This document shows positions 48,479-61,099 of a stretch of 64,000 nt of DNA, in pieces. The DNA is taken from assembly GCA_039621445.1 (NCBI GenBank), contig CP154954.1, positions 4,268,714 to 4,332,713 on the forward strand, read 5' to 3'. Source of the DNA: Euglena gracilis. Lineage: Eukaryota > Euglenida > Euglenophyceae > Euglenales. The translations under genes were made by a program, and so were the position numbers. The notes beneath the pieces are model-generated. The model was not told the DNA's origin. It ran no database searches and was given only the letters and a program-made list of their open reading frames with translations. The number at the start of each line of letters is the position of its first letter. Position 1 is the first letter of the stretch.

Positions 48479-49329
48479 TAGCTGGTAAAATGGCCTGCTG
48501 TTGATCTGAGCACCTGGGAGTATGTCTGGAAAGTTTTCTTCAATTCAAAGTTCCAAAGACGACCTCTAGGATGCCATAAACACGGTGGCAAAAGGTACAC
48601 CTGCAATGGGTTTTGCACCGGGGGGTCCAACCAGCCACCAGCACCTTTCTTCCAGTCAGCACCTCCCAACCAGGCCCCCGAGGTTGGCTGAAATAAAGTT
48701 CACGCAAGCCCAACAAAGCCACCCTAGATCTTAAATTTTTTTTTCGGCACAACGCGCAAAATTTTTGAAAAGGGAGATCAAAAATGGCCAGCAATGGCAC
48801 TTTTGGGTGGCTTTGGGTTTTCATCTCCAAATATTGGTTGAAAAATTACAACCCAGCTGGATTTGGGCCTGTTTGCCCGTTTTTGAGGAACCCGCCGGGC
48901 AGGGCAGAACGAGAATCGGCCAACCAGGGTGGTGGGTTGGGGGGGGTCAACCACCCCCACCCCTGTTTCGTGGGTGTGGGGGGTCGTGTGTTGCTTCATC
49001 GTTTTCCATCATATTTTGCATTGCACCCTCTGACTTGATGAATAAATCATGTTGCCGAGCTGTGATCAATCTGCCACGCACCTTTGCTGTGGCTTTGTTG
49101 TAACAAACCGCTGGAAAGTGCCTACCTCAGGGAGAGCACAACACAGCACCCAGCAACTCAAATCCTGCCTTCGTGATGGCGTGTGTGCTGCAGGACGCAT
49201 ATGGCTCTGCTTGAGGAAGTGCAGAGGTGAACAGAAATATTTCGCAACCTTGTCCACAAAATTTGAAAAAAATGGGGGGTATGAAGACTTTTGACACGCC
49301 AGGGGTATGAAGACTTTCGTAACTGAGTG

Positions 49330-49512
49330 AGAGGGTATATATGTATAGAGAGATATATAGAGAGAGAGAGAGATATATAGAGAGAGAGATATAGATATAT
49401 AGGAGAGATAGCGAGAGAGAGAGAGAGAGAAGAGAGAGATAGAGAGAGATATAGAGATATAGAGAGATAGATATAATATATATCTCTATATATACTCTAT
49501 ATATATATTAGG

Positions 49513-49563
<51 letters not shown>

Positions 49564-49745
49564 CGATTATATACACACACTTTAGATATACACATATAAA
49601 ATATAATATATATATTATACACACATTATATATACACATATATAATATAATATATATATATTATATACACACACATTATATATACACATATATAATAATT
49701 ATATATATTATACATGTATATATATATTATGTATTATATATATTG
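49330..49745. repeat. GA/TA-rich microsatellite
   Basis: AGAGATATAGAGAG units pass into TA runs and TATACACACA series like those at 46.4-46.9 kb. Confidence 0.9.
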
Positions 49746-49753
49746 CAAGTGTT

Positions 49754-50003
49754 AAATTTAGTACCCCTGGTGGGTACTAAACTTAACACCAGGTTGGCAA
49801 CCCCCCTTAATTGAAGGATTAGGGTTAGGTGCGCTAATTGGCTATGTTTTGCTACAGGGCTATGCTGCGCAACATAGCCCTGTAGCGCAACATAGCCAAG
49901 TAGCGCAACATAGCATGTGCGCACCTAAACCTATACCATCAGTAACGGGGGTGGCGAAGCTGGTATCAAATTTAGTACCCCTCAGGGGGGGTACTAAACT
50001 TAT
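49754..50003. mobile_element. Fold-back element of about 250 bp
   Basis: Each end carries TTTAGTACCCC...GGGTACTAAACTT hairpins (49757-49783 and 49970-50000). Inside, TTAGGTGCGC and GCGCACCTAA are inverted, and GGGCTATGCTGCGCAACATA is a hairpin followed by repeats of GTAGCGCAACATAGC. It sits between TA microsatellites. Confidence 0.6.
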
Positions 50004-50127
50004 ATGTATATATATGTATATGTATGTATATGTATATATATATATATGTATATATGTATATATGTATATATATGTATGGATATGTATGTATATATATATG
50101 TATGCATATGTATGTATATGTATATAT

Positions 50128-50200
<73 letters not shown>

Positions 50201-50524
50201 GCTCATGCGTTCATATAGCTTCATACGAAATTATTTACGCTTGTCAATATACAGACACACACACTCCAGCACACATGTATATATATGTATATATATGTAT
50301 ATATATGTATATATATATATATATGTATGTATATGTATATATATAAATATTATAATATATTATATTATATTATATATACATATATATACATATACATATA
50401 CATATATATATATATATACATATATGTATATGTATATATATGCATATGTATATATATGTATATATATGTATATATGTACATATATGTATATATATGTATA
50501 TATGTATATGTACATATATGTATA

Positions 50525-50559
<35 letters not shown>

Positions 50560-50593
50560 ATATACATACATACATACATACATATATATATAT
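50004..50593. repeat. (TA)n/(TATG)n microsatellite with a duplicated 80 bp insert
   Basis: Long TATATG and TA runs. The unique block GCAGCTCATGCGTTCATATA...CAGACACACACACTCCAGCA occurs at about 50198 and again at about 50594. Confidence 0.95.
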
Positions 50594-53100
50594 GCAGCTC
50601 ATGTGTTCATATAGCTTCATACGAAATTATTTACGCTTGTCAATATACAGACACACACACTCCAGCATACACACACACACACACACACCGTGAAAGGAAG
50701 AGACAGAGAGGGAGTCCTCATAACCACTCTTTCTCCCAAAAGAGAACCCTGCAGCGGGACATATCAGCCAGGGAATGGAGGCCGGGGCTAACGGAGATGA
50801 ACGTGGTTGTCGTTGGGGATGTCCTTTCGTCTTTGAAGAGCCGTTGCCGCCTTGGAATAATAAGGTGGCCGCTTTTTGACTGAGGGATGACTCATGAAGG
50901 TTTGGACTTTGTTGGAATGCATTTTTTTCTGGCGAAATGCGGCAAAAAAAAGACAGAAAAAACAACAACAACACGACACCCTCTATATATACCACCTGAA
51001 CAAGTGGCTTGGATGCTTGGAGTTCTAATGGTAATAAATGCACCTTAGCTATCTGCAACAGCCCTGACGACTCGCACGGTCAAGTGGCGGTGATGGGACT
51101 GCAAGAGCTTCAGCAGCCTCAGGCCACTGTGCAAAAGTGGTCCCCTACACGGCTCCTAATAGCTCCATGGTTCATTCCGAATTTGGTGTTCTAATCATGG
51201 TCGGCCTAGCCGGCACGTAACTGGCCGGAGGTTGAGAAGGGAATGTCAATACAACAAAAAAATCATGATTCAAAACCACACAATGATACTTGTGGCAATG
51301 TCATACATTTTCTGGCTGTCAGTGCTGGGAATAATTGCCACAGAATGTGCCATACTTTTTGCTCTTCTTCTCACACAGTATTTTAAAGGTTCGATAAATT
51401 CAATTACTTAACCTTTTGATGTCTTCAGTCACATACACCTGCGTCCCCATTCCAGGGAATTTGTTAAGCCAGACCCCCCTACCCCCCCCCCCGGGTCCAG
51501 CAAGCCAGCACCGTTTTTTCAGCCAACATGTGCCAGCAGCCAACGCCTGCCATTCATATAGCGGGCACTCCCCCCCAAGAGTGGGTGGGAGTGATGAGGG
51601 TGAGTGTCAATAATATCTTCGCGGGCCAGCGAAACCGGCCTGGACCAAAAAATTGATAAAAAAAGGCCTAAAATGGCCAAAAATGGCCATTTTCCATTTT
51701 TTGATCGTTTTTTTTTTTTTTGTTTTTACCTCAACAAGTTGGCTGAATAAACCCCAACACAGGTGGATTTGGGCTTTTTTTTTGCCTGCTTTTGGGTGCC
51801 AGCCGGGTCAGCTGATTAGGACCCACCCCACTGGACCACTCTGGGGGGGGGGGTCCAGCCAGCACTGTTTTTCAAGCTTTAATAATTGGCAAAATCAACT
51901 GCAGTATTTTCATGCAGAGAATTCCTTGAAAAAGACTTGAAGGAAGAAGGAAGATGCATTTCATTCAATTATGAAGGTGCATTGTCTTTGAAAGCTTTCT
52001 TCCTTTCAACTGTTTTATATATAATTTATCCCCAGAGGTCCAGTTTTAGCCACCCATTTCGCCACAGTGACCCATCAACTTTCAAGTAATTTTAGCCATT
52101 TGAATTCGAAACCAATTTCCCCATTTTGAGCCATCCTTTGAAATTTGCTCCATCTGAGCAATCACACGCTATTCCATCTTCGTGTTCTTACCACTCTATA
52201 AGGACCAAGAAATGGTTTCAACCCGTAAATTTTGGTGGTTTACAAATCGCATGCAAATTGTACCATCTCAATCAAAGAAGAAACAAAGCTCCAGCCAGCC
52301 AAAAGGGAGGTTTGAAGCTCAGGCGGGGGATACAGACGCTGGCTGTAAAAAAGGGTGTAGAAAATCAGTGAACCTTCCCACACGGTGCACACAGTGCGCC
52401 ACGCGGTGCACACAGTGCCGCACGTAGTGCACGTGGTATGGCAGCATCCCCCCCGGCCGGTTCTGGTCGTAACCCCTCCTATGGGGATCAGAAACGTCGG
52501 CAATGTTTGACCCTGGTCTCCCCTGGTGGGGCCGACTCGGCCAATAGTGCCTCCAAACAGCTAAAGCCCCAACTACCACAACAACTGAACTTCAAGAATG
52601 AAATTTCCAGGGGGAAAAAATACAAGGAACTGGAAAAAAATGCTGATTGTTCGAGTATCTGTATCTATTTCTGGCAAGCACTACGATGTTTGTTACGATG
52701 TTTTTTACGATGTTTCTGGCGTGCGGCAGAAACATACAAAAAACACAGTCGACTATAGTCGACCTGCGCACTATTTTGTCGTATATTTCTAAATTGTATG
52801 CAATCCAACGCGACCATAAAAAGCATACCCATCCACGGAAGGTTGATACCACCCCAACCTTCGGCTAAACACGACAATCGCCTGCACGCCGTCCGAGCCG
52901 CTCTGGAGCCGTTCCACTCAACCCCCACATCGGCACTGCAGGGCAGCAACAGAGAGGAGAGCATTTTGTTGGGAGGATGGCTTGCCTGTGAAAAGGTGGG
53001 GGCAGATGGAACGTTGCAAATGCCGTCCAAGTCTGGGATGAGGTTAAATGCTCCCTCATTGTGTTTGTGTTGGCCAAGGAGGAAACTTCAGGACCGATGT
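50594..53100 (+). repeat. Dispersed repeat family R, longest copy (B)
   Basis: Contains all blocks found piecewise elsewhere, in order: TTATTTACGCTTGTCAATAT (also 57013), CAGCGGGACAT...CAGGGAATGGAGGCC, TGGGATTGCAAGAGCTTCAG-type text (also 58148, 62985), GATGTCTTCAG, TTGGCTGAATAAACCCCAA, GTCCAGCCAGCACTG (also 58780, 3838), CGGTGCACACAGTGCGCC (also 4590) and CGGCTAAACACGACAATCGC (also 5030). No frame is conserved between copies, so this looks like a non-coding or long-dead element of at least 2.5 kb. Confidence 0.8.
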
Positions 53101-53129
53101 AGACTCCATTGTCTTTAGGGGGAGAATGA

Positions 53130-54820
53130 GCCACCCAGACAAAAATGACTAAAAGGGGGCTTTGTTGTAGGCCAGCAACCCAGGTGGAGGCGTAACCAAA
53201 AAAAGCAAGGTCAATGACAACCGAATCAGGGTGTTGATAAATGACCCCCCCCCCCCCGAGGGGGGTCAAGCCAAGAGGCTGGAAAATTTGGGCGGGCTGG
53301 AAAAAGCCGCTGGCTGACCCCCTACAAGGGTCCCGGCCTGGAGCTGAGCCTGGACAACTTTTTCCCGACCCATTTTCGCCCATTTTTGTACCGAAAAGCG
53401 AAAAATCCGTTAACGCCAGCCGCCCTTCAGGTGGCTGGACGTTAAATAAATATCATTGATGGTGGGGAGGGGGGTCCGGGGCTGGAGAAAAGCTGCTGGG
53501 AAAAGGGTGGGCTGGTTGGATCCTCCCGGGTTGTTGGGTCAAATGTTGGGTCAAACGCCCTGAGCTGAATAATAATTAAAAACAACCAAGGAATGAACGA
53601 AAAGTTGTCATATTGCTAAGAACAAAATTCAAAAAAATGCACAGCCAGAATACAAAAACACAAAAAAAGCCAAGCAGATACGATAAAACAAAATATTTTT
53701 CTTTTCTGAAGCACACAACAATACTCCCCACGACAGTAGCTCCCTCGAGCACAGGCAGCCATCTCAAATGCGAGTTGTCACTAAAACCTGCTCTTCCTCC
53801 TATCGAATGATAGACTTTTAAATAATCATTGGCTATAGAAGAACAACTGGACAGCAACAAATGCGTGAGCGAGCAGGGTCATGTTCTGCTGGAAATGGGC
53901 TGGGACGTGCTTGTTTTGATTCGATGGATGGCATTTTTATTTATTTGTTTATTTCCGGAGCCCCTTGCAATGCAGAAAATAAGAATAAGCATGGATGAAA
54001 ACTACAAGAAAATTTACAAATTACGAAGAAATGGGAAAACCGCATTTAAAAATTCAAACTTTCAGGAAAAAATGACATCGATGAACCCATCATTCATTTG
54101 AAGATCGGCAAAAAAGTCACCAAAATGTTCCAAAAATGGTAAAAATGGTCTTCAGCTGATCTTATACACTTCGAAAAGACCCTGAAGTTTGAATGTTATT
54201 CCCATGAGAGTGGGTCCCTTGAATAGTTTCACCCAGCTGCGGGCCACGCCCTGCCCTCCCTCCCCTCTCCCACCTCGACTCCGGGAGCTAACCCAGCCGC
54301 AGGCTTCGTTGCCCCGCCCTTTCTCACCACGACTCGGCCAACAGATTGTGGGTTGGTCACTGTTGAGCCAAGGTGGGCTTGTTGTATGCTTAGCAGTCTT
54401 ACCAGTCTGGATTTTATCACAGCCTGCCTAGCCAGGGCTGGGTAGCCAGGGCTGCTCTCCAGCAAAGACTTGCTGTGGATCTTTTCCCACAACCTTTTAC
54501 ACCCGAAAATGCTTTTTCAAAGAGCACAAATCACAACTTTGGACTTTATTCACAATACCTGAACAATGTTCCCCACCCCTCGAAGAGACACAAGTGAAAT
54601 TGTGTTTTGCCACCACATTAACACCGTTTAACGGGAGACCTGCCCCGAGGTTGGTCGATCTATGGAATCAGTGATGGGAACTGGTGCAGTGTTCGGGACT
54701 GTCAGCCCTCTCCTGGCTGGAAACTTATTTTGCAGGTTTGGTGTGTTTTTCTGTAGAACGAGGACCACCTTTCTGGAACAAAAGCCAGCAAAAATTCTCT
54801 TTCATGCAATTTTCCTGGCA
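53130..54820. other. No gene seen
   Basis: Unassigned. An open frame at 53829-54101 (+, 90 codons) has a hydrophobic segment but no codon bias or known motif. Confidence 0.35.
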
Positions 54821-54826
54821 TTGAAT

Positions 54827-55375
54827 TCACTTATGTGTGCAGGCAGCCGCACAATCTCCATTACATAAAATCATGTACAATTTTTTTGCATTTTTCTCTG
54901 ACATTATTATGTGTAGTTGTTCTGTTTTTTTTGTAATTTCAGCATTCATTTCACACAACTGTGAGGCCAATTTTTCCGAATTCATCAGCAGGTCGTCTTT
55001 ACCCCTCGGCACTCTCCGGTCATGTTGTCATGTATTCAGCACCGTTCCCTGCGATTTGCTGTTGTTCTCTCAAATGAGCCTCCTGTTATTTTGGAAAACG
55101 GAGGAAATTTGCCGTCTCTGTTTCCAGAAGCCCACCTAGACTGCCCCATAGCACCTCTAAAGATGTTCTTTCAGAAAATACTCAGACAAGCACCGGCTTA
55201 ATTGTGAATGTTTGTTGATGGCAGGAGAAAATTGCTAATCGGATTATTTGTGACAGCTTAGCTGGGATTTTGGCCGGTGACATGCCAGGGTATGCAATCT
55301 TTGTGGCATTGATGTGCTTTTTTTTGCCCCGTATGGCAGCTTTGTAGGCGTCCTGTCTCGCTTTCAATTGCGGAT
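54827..55375 (-). pseudogene. Possible decayed minus-strand gene fragment
   Basis: On the minus strand, two neighbouring open stretches look protein-like: 55375-55182 (KARQDAYKAAIRGKKKHINA, PGMSPAKIPAKLSQII) and 55012-54827 (KDDLLMNSEKLASQLCEMNA, EITKKTEQLHIIMSEKNAKK, coiled-coil-like). Stops and a frame change separate them. No family was recognised. The judgement rests only on amino-acid composition. Confidence 0.2.
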
Positions 55376-56005
55376 ATTTTAGTTTGATTGAAATTGGTAT
55401 TGCAATTGTAAATTCAATAAATTCCCATTCTAATTGTAAGTTAATTGTAATTATAAAATCAGCTCCAGGGATTGTTTTGTATTTTGCTTTGTGGCCAAAT
55501 TGTTAGGCACTGGAATTTCACACCAAGGCAATGCCCTTACCTTTGCAGGACCCCAGGCGAAATAAAAGATGTGCTGGGCTTGGCAACGTTGACCACCCAC
55601 ACCACAATGGTGTGCAACATGCAGTTTTCCAGGATGGGAGCCTCACATATTACCGGCCAATTTTCCTCCAGCAGTGCCCCTGGCCAGGAAATCACTGGAT
55701 GACTCATTTTGCAAGTGCTCCGTGCACGTCGGTACTCTCTGGTTTTTCCTGCGGTGCTTGGCAGCCATGCTTCATCCTTTGCACTCTGACGAAAAAAATC
55801 ATGCAGAATATGGCAGTCAGCCTAGTGATTTTCGGAGTTGGATGTCTAAACTTAAGGGGCAGTTACCCCCATTCCAATGCTCTTTAACAGAAGCTTCAAG
55901 CTATTGGAATTTTTTTGACAGCTTTGGGGTTTTATAAGCGCACCAAAAGCTGAAGAAATCAGCTTGTATCCGTTGATTCCCCAGCATTCCCCTTAAAACA
56001 AAAGC

Positions 56006-56461
56006 TTATGATCTCATTAGAGGGAGATGGATACAGCAATGCGGCAATTTCGGTCGCATATATGTATTTTCAAGGTGTATGCATATGTATCCAACCAGAA
56101 AGTTTGCTTTGCAGAATTTGGAAATCGGCTCCCCAATTCTTTGAGGGAAACCTGGCACCCCCCTGGGTCTGAGTTGGGTGCTGCATTGGCTTTTGGTCGT
56201 TTTTTTTTTCACACCTACAGGTTGCCCCCGTTCACAGTCCAGAGCCTCTTCAAATATTTGGCTGGCCTCATAGTCGTGCCGCTCATTTTTTTCAGCCAGC
56301 ACTTTTATGAATATGTTTTTTAATTGGCGGTATTTTTTTAAAAAAAAAACCCACCTTTCTGTACTGTAACCGCTGTTATTGTGGCCCTGTTCCCTAGGAT
56401 CGTCAAGGCTTCGATCATGCTGTGTCATATGCTGCACAAATTGATGGAGCCACACGACCAC
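56006..56461 (-). CDS. Doubtful minus-strand open frame of 151 codons
   Basis: The longest open frame in this AT-balanced part. The middle is charged and helical (KKYRQLKNIFIKVLAEKNER, YEASQIFEEALDCERG), but the first part overlaps dispersed repeat family F and the words GTGCTGGCTGAAAAAAATGA belong to family R. It is probably repeat-derived and not a functional gene. Confidence 0.15.
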   Translation of the reverse strand: MVVWLHQFVQHMTQHDRSLDDPREQGHNNSGYSTERWVFFLKKYRQLKNIFIKVLAEKNERHDYEASQIFEEALDCERGQPVGVKKKTTKSQCSTQLRPRGVPGFPQRIGEPISKFCKANFLVGYICIHLENTYMRPKLPHCCIHLPLMRS

Positions 56462-56664
56462 TGTGGAGGCACGGGTGGGAGTGGAGGGGTTCCTGCCAAA
56501 TGGACCGTGGGTCCCAACACTGCTGTCCGAGCTGGCGGGGCTGGAGGGAGTGGGATGTGCCAGGCGAGGCCAGGGTCATACCGCCTGCTTCTAACACACA
56601 CGGAACAAATCATGTCATTGTTCTGAGTTCTCATTGTTCCGATATTGTTAGCAAGAACTCACCC
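56441..56664 (+). repeat. Dispersed repeat family F, copy 2
   Basis: Second copy of 46012-46275, without the CA expansion. It is followed 340 bp later by a family R copy, the same order as at 46.0 and 50.6 kb. Confidence 0.85.
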
Positions 56665-57004
56665 TATCTCAGTTCTAGTGAATTATATCGCCAAATAATG
56701 GACCCATGGCCGGGGACTTCGTGAATCCAGGAATTTTATGCCCCCACACCGCTGACAGGGAAACCAAAAAAACAACAACCAGAAAAACATCAATTTTCTT
56801 CCAAAAAAAATAACATAGACAACAAACATATTTTAGCAAAAAAAAATGACCAGAACAAAAAAATTGAGGAAATACGAACAAAAAATAAAATGTCAAAAAG
56901 GTGAAAATTCTGGAATTAAATGAAAATGCGCATATCATTATTTCTACTTTGGAAATTTTTAATCAAATGATGAACCTCCCAAATTATATGCCTCTGTCCC
57001 CTGG

Positions 57005-59270
57005 CTTCGGACAAAATTATTTACGCTTGTCAATATACAGACAGGAGAATCCTGCAGCGGGACATGTCAGCCAGGGAATGGAGGCCAGTGCTAACGGACA
57101 TGAACGGAGATGTCGGTGGGCATGTCCTTGAAGAGCCATTGCCTTTTTGGAATAATAAGGTGGCCGCATTTTGCCTGGCGGATGACTCATGGAACAGTTC
57201 GCACTTTGTTGCAATGCATTTTTGCCAAACGAAATGCGGCAAAAAAAGACAGAAAAAAACTAACAATGCGACACGGTATCATAAACCACCCAAATGGGAA
57301 GACATTCAAAAGTTTTCTGACAGACAACGGCGGTGGATCAACAGTTTGCAAAAGTACTCAATCACACACTGGATTCAATCCAACTGGTCAACCACAGATG
57401 GGGGAGTTGGTCCATTTGTCCATATATCAGAGGAAAGCTAGATTCCAGATGGATTGGACCTAGAATCATCAGAGCCCGGGAGGAAGAGAGGAGTCATGTT
57501 ATTGAACATAAACCCGAGATATTTTGTTGTAAGGTGTTCTCTGTTTAAGGAATACTCACTCAACAAAAGTTGATAAACAGGGGGGTCGATTTTTCTTTCA
57601 ATTTTCAGAATCAATAAAATCCTTCCACGGATATGGAGGGGTACAAGGATCCGGACCAGAGGGGTTCGTGGTGTTCTCATATGCACTAATTTTTTCAAAG
57701 TGTAAACTGGTGACACTTGCTTGTTTTATTTAATAACAATGCTATTTCTTCTGAAAATTTATGTTGGCTGTATGGACTTTGATGGAGTCGTTGAATGCAA
57801 ATTTCTGATTTGTATTTTATGTATTGTTATGTATGGCACGTATTGTCTGGGTCTTGTATTGTCTGGGGTGGCTCTTGGGGTTGCACATTTGTGGAAGCTT
57901 ATAGCATCGGGTTGCATCCGTTTTTGAGGGGTTTTGGGGGTAAAAAAAATACTAAAATTCTAAGCTGCACTCCATGACCCATGGTTCCACGAGGTGCTTT
58001 CAGCCCCTTGTGATTATAAAATAGTTATAAAATGGTGTAGAACCCAACAAATATATCTTGGCTTGGAGGCTTGGAGTTCGAATGGTAGTAAATACACCAG
58101 AGCTATCTGCAGCAGCCCTGCCGACTCGAATGGTCAACTGGCGGTGATGGGATTGCAAAAGCTTCAGCTGCCCCAGACCACGGTGCAAATGTGGACCCTT
58201 ACTAATAGCTCTGTGGTTCATTCCGAATTTGTTCTCTAGCCAGCCCAAGGCGGCAAAATAATTGGCCAGAGGTTGAGGAGGGTATATCAAATACAATTCA
58301 AAACAACACGATCATATTTGTGACATTCTCATACATTGTTTGGCCTTCTGGGCTCTGGGAATTTTTGTCACAGAATGTGCCATGCTTTTTTGCTCTTTTT
58401 GCTGGAATTTTTGATGTCTTCAGCCACATTTGGAAAACATGTGCCCTCATTCCAGGGAATATCTTAAGCCAGATCCTTTCCTACCCCCCCCCCCCCCGCG
58501 AGGTGGGGAGTGGTGAAGAAGAGCGAGTGGGAGTGGTGAGGGTGAATGTCAAAAAAACGAAACCGGCCTGGACCGAAAAAAGAAATTGATAAAAAGGGGT
58601 CCAAAATGGCTAATGGCCATTTTCCATTTTTGGTCAATCTTTTGGCTGAATAAGTTGGCTGAATAAACCCCAAAACAGGTGGATTTGGGCTTTTTTTGCC
58701 TTTGGGGTGCCAGCCGGGTCCAGCCCGGCAGCTGATTAGGACCCACCCCACTGGACCACTCTAGGGGGGGGGGGTCCAGCCAGCACTGTTTTTCCAGCTT
58801 TAATAATTGGCAAAATCAACTGCAGTATTTTCATGCAGAGAATTCCTTGAAAAAGACTTGAAGGAAGAAAGAAGATGCATTTCATTCAATTATGAAGGTG
58901 CATTGTCTTTGAAACATTTCTTCCTTTCAAATGTTTTATATATAATTTATCCCCAGAGGTCCAGTTTTAGCCACCCATCAACTTTCAAATAATTTTAGCC
59001 ATTTGAATTCGAAACCAATTTCCCCATTTTGAGCCATCCTTTGAGATTTGCTCCATCTGAGCAATCACACGCAATTCCATCTTGGTGTTCTTACCACTCT
59101 ATAACCACCAAGAAATGGCTTCAACCGGCAAAATTTTGATGGTTTACAAATCACATGCAAATTGTACCATCTCAATCAAAGAAGAAACAAAGCTCCAGCC
59201 AAAAGGGAGGTGTGCAGCCAGGCAGAGGGTGCAGGTGCTTGCTGTAAACAGGGTGCTGGCTGGATCCCCC
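57005..59270 (+). repeat. Dispersed repeat family R, copy C
   Basis: Matches 50621-52300 in three collinear blocks (57010-57285, 58062-58480, 58540-59210), with an unrelated insertion or divergent part at 57290-58060. A further family block (also 4200-4440) lies at 59740-60000. Confidence 0.8.
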
Positions 59271-60285
59271 CCATGAATGGTTCCCCTCCGGCTTAAGACA
59301 ACCCCTGCTTCAAGCACAAAACAAAGGGCACTTTTTATATGAACCTCGGACAAATTCAGATTGGTTGGCCATATCTCCTTGTTTTTGGGTTTCTGAATGT
59401 AGTTGATCATGGAAGAAGACAGAGACCCTAATAGCTGCATTTTTTTCAATCGCTTTTTCCTCTATGCATTATCCTCGTGACATCTTCTTTACACTGACTG
59501 ACTGACAGTTTGTCTGTGGAAATCATCCTGTGCATCACCCTGTGGAGGATCTTCCTGATTAACAATGCCATAATTTTAACTTCATCGATCTTCTTCCTTT
59601 CTTCACGATTCACTTGCTAATTCCCTTCACGATTCACTTGCAGTGCAAACAAGACAAAAAATTCAGAGAATGAAGAGAGGGAGAATGCTTTCACCAAAAG
59701 GGGCGGGGTAGGAAAGGAACAGGGGAGAAAAGCTTCACACTCACTTCCTGTAACTCGGCCAACAAAATTCATATTCGGGAGTGTGGACGCTTCCACAGCA
59801 CGTGCATCACATGTTTCACAGCACCGCGTGCACCGCATGGTGCCGCAAATGCACCACGTGTGGTTCTGTGCCACCATACCTGCAACCACCACAACAGGCA
59901 AAATGAAATGGCTAAAAAGGTTCAAAATTGAAATACTGTTAAAATTGAAAGCCAGTGGCCATAAAATGACTGACAGTAGCATCAAAAATGGTTCAAATGG
60001 GAAAACACATGCAACAAAGCGGGTTGACTGGGTATTCTTGTTGCATCATGCAGTGGGTGCACAGCATAAACACATGCATGGCCCCCCGAGGTCAGGGTCA
60101 TCCCCCCAGTCATGGCCCCTTTTTTGTGTACCATATGAGTCACCTTTTGGCTCCGTTTAATGGGCCCAGCCAGGTGCTTGGGATCTTCTGCCCCGTCACC
60201 GGAATACCACATGTTGATGTACTCATTGCTCACCCTAGCGTTGTCGGTTCCATCCACCCCAATGGCCACCAAATGCTTGCCATCA
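59271..60285. other. No gene seen; contains a family R fragment
   Basis: 59740-60000 corresponds to 4190-4450 (GTGTGGACGCTTCCACA, CAGCACCGC-TGCACCGCATG, GCAACCACCACAACA, TTCAAAATTGAAATA). The rest is unassigned. Confidence 0.6.
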
Positions 60286-60452
60286 ATCCTACCCAATTTG
60301 GACCCCTTCGCGCGTGAATAACTCGGGCCCAGCGGGGAGTTGGGGTCAAACGGATGTGATTCGGAAACTAGAAATTCAGTCGCTCGCAACTGAAAAAAGA
60401 ATCCGGGAACGGAGCCGGGATCATGGTGATAATCCGCCGGTTCCCTATGTAT
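60286..60452 (+). repeat. Dispersed repeat, copy 2 of the 1985-2150 block
   Basis: Same order of diagnostic words as copy 1. The open minus-strand frame spanning it (59982-60620) is longer than in copy 1 but has no recognised motif. Confidence 0.8.
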
Positions 60453-60589
60453 CCTGCAACCTTTTTTGACCTGATGGAAAGGGTCAAAAAATAACCCATT
60501 GTTGTGCATCCCTCCTGGCATCCCTCTTTGCAGCAATCTTTGGGGCCATAAATCCAGAAGAAGAATCTGTGCATGGAAAACAAATATCT

Positions 60590-60748
60590 GGTTATCCGGT
60601 GGGATCCGGTGGGAACCCACCAGTCAAATGGTCAAAAAATACCCGGTGGATCCGGTGGGATCCGGTGGGATCCGGTGGGATCCGGTGGGATCCGGTGGGA
60701 TCCGGTGGGATCCGGTGGGGTCCGGTGGGATCCGGTGGGATCCGGTGG
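60590..60748 (+). repeat. Minisatellite of the decamer GGATCCGGTG
   Basis: Ten near-perfect head-to-tail copies at 60650-60748, with two more at 60597-60612 separated by a short unrelated insert. One copy has GGGGTCCGG instead of GGGATCCGG. Unit length 10 means all frames stay open. Confidence 0.95.
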
Positions 60749-61099
60749 CTGTCCTTGCCGGCACACAGCCAAATGGTCGCCCTGAACAACCTTACGTTGG
60801 GCTGCAGTGCATGGTGCAAGGAGCACTGTGCCCCACAATTAGGGTCAACACAGGGGATTGTGTCTGGTTCCATACACACGGGGCTCACTGGGTTGGCACC
60901 TCGAGAGCGAAACATGTCCACCACCGCCTCCTTCGACTTCCCAAAAACGGTTTGCAAACATAGAATCATTTCCCAATCCAAATGAAGTCAAAGAAGCAAA
61001 CAACATTGGTCAGTCCATGCCCAAAAAATTTATCCTGGCCCTTGAGACCGTGAGTCAGGCACACGCACATCATTAAAGACCATGGGTTTCCGGTGGTGC

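Larger units (their letters stand above)
46964..49329. mobile_element. Tc1/mariner-like element with long inverted repeats, no transposase seen
   Basis: The left end CACTCAGTTACAAAAGTCTT and right end AAGACTTTCGTAACTGAGTG are inverted copies. The match runs inward for about 430 bp (46964-47395 against 48900-49329) with few mismatches. Each arm repeats AAAGTCTTCATACCCC twice, the direct-repeat-within-inverted-repeat layout of many Tc1-type ends. The left flank is TA-rich; the right flank begins AGAGGGTATA, so an exact TA duplication is not visible. The inside holds a CA run, G-run/core arrays and a 54-codon frame, but no DDE/D transposase. Confidence 0.7.

Noticed and set aside
50004-50693. 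Tyr-Ile repeat frame of 229 codons
   Set aside because: Translation of TA/TATG microsatellite in all frames and both strands.
52110-52135. Spliced-leader-like CCATTTTGAGCC
   Set aside because: Differs from the dinoflagellate spliced leader and lies within dispersed family R; no donor or Sm-site context.
60569-60985. Gly-Ile-Arg-Trp-Asp-Pro repeat protein
   Set aside because: A 10 bp repeat stays open in every frame; no flanking coding signal.
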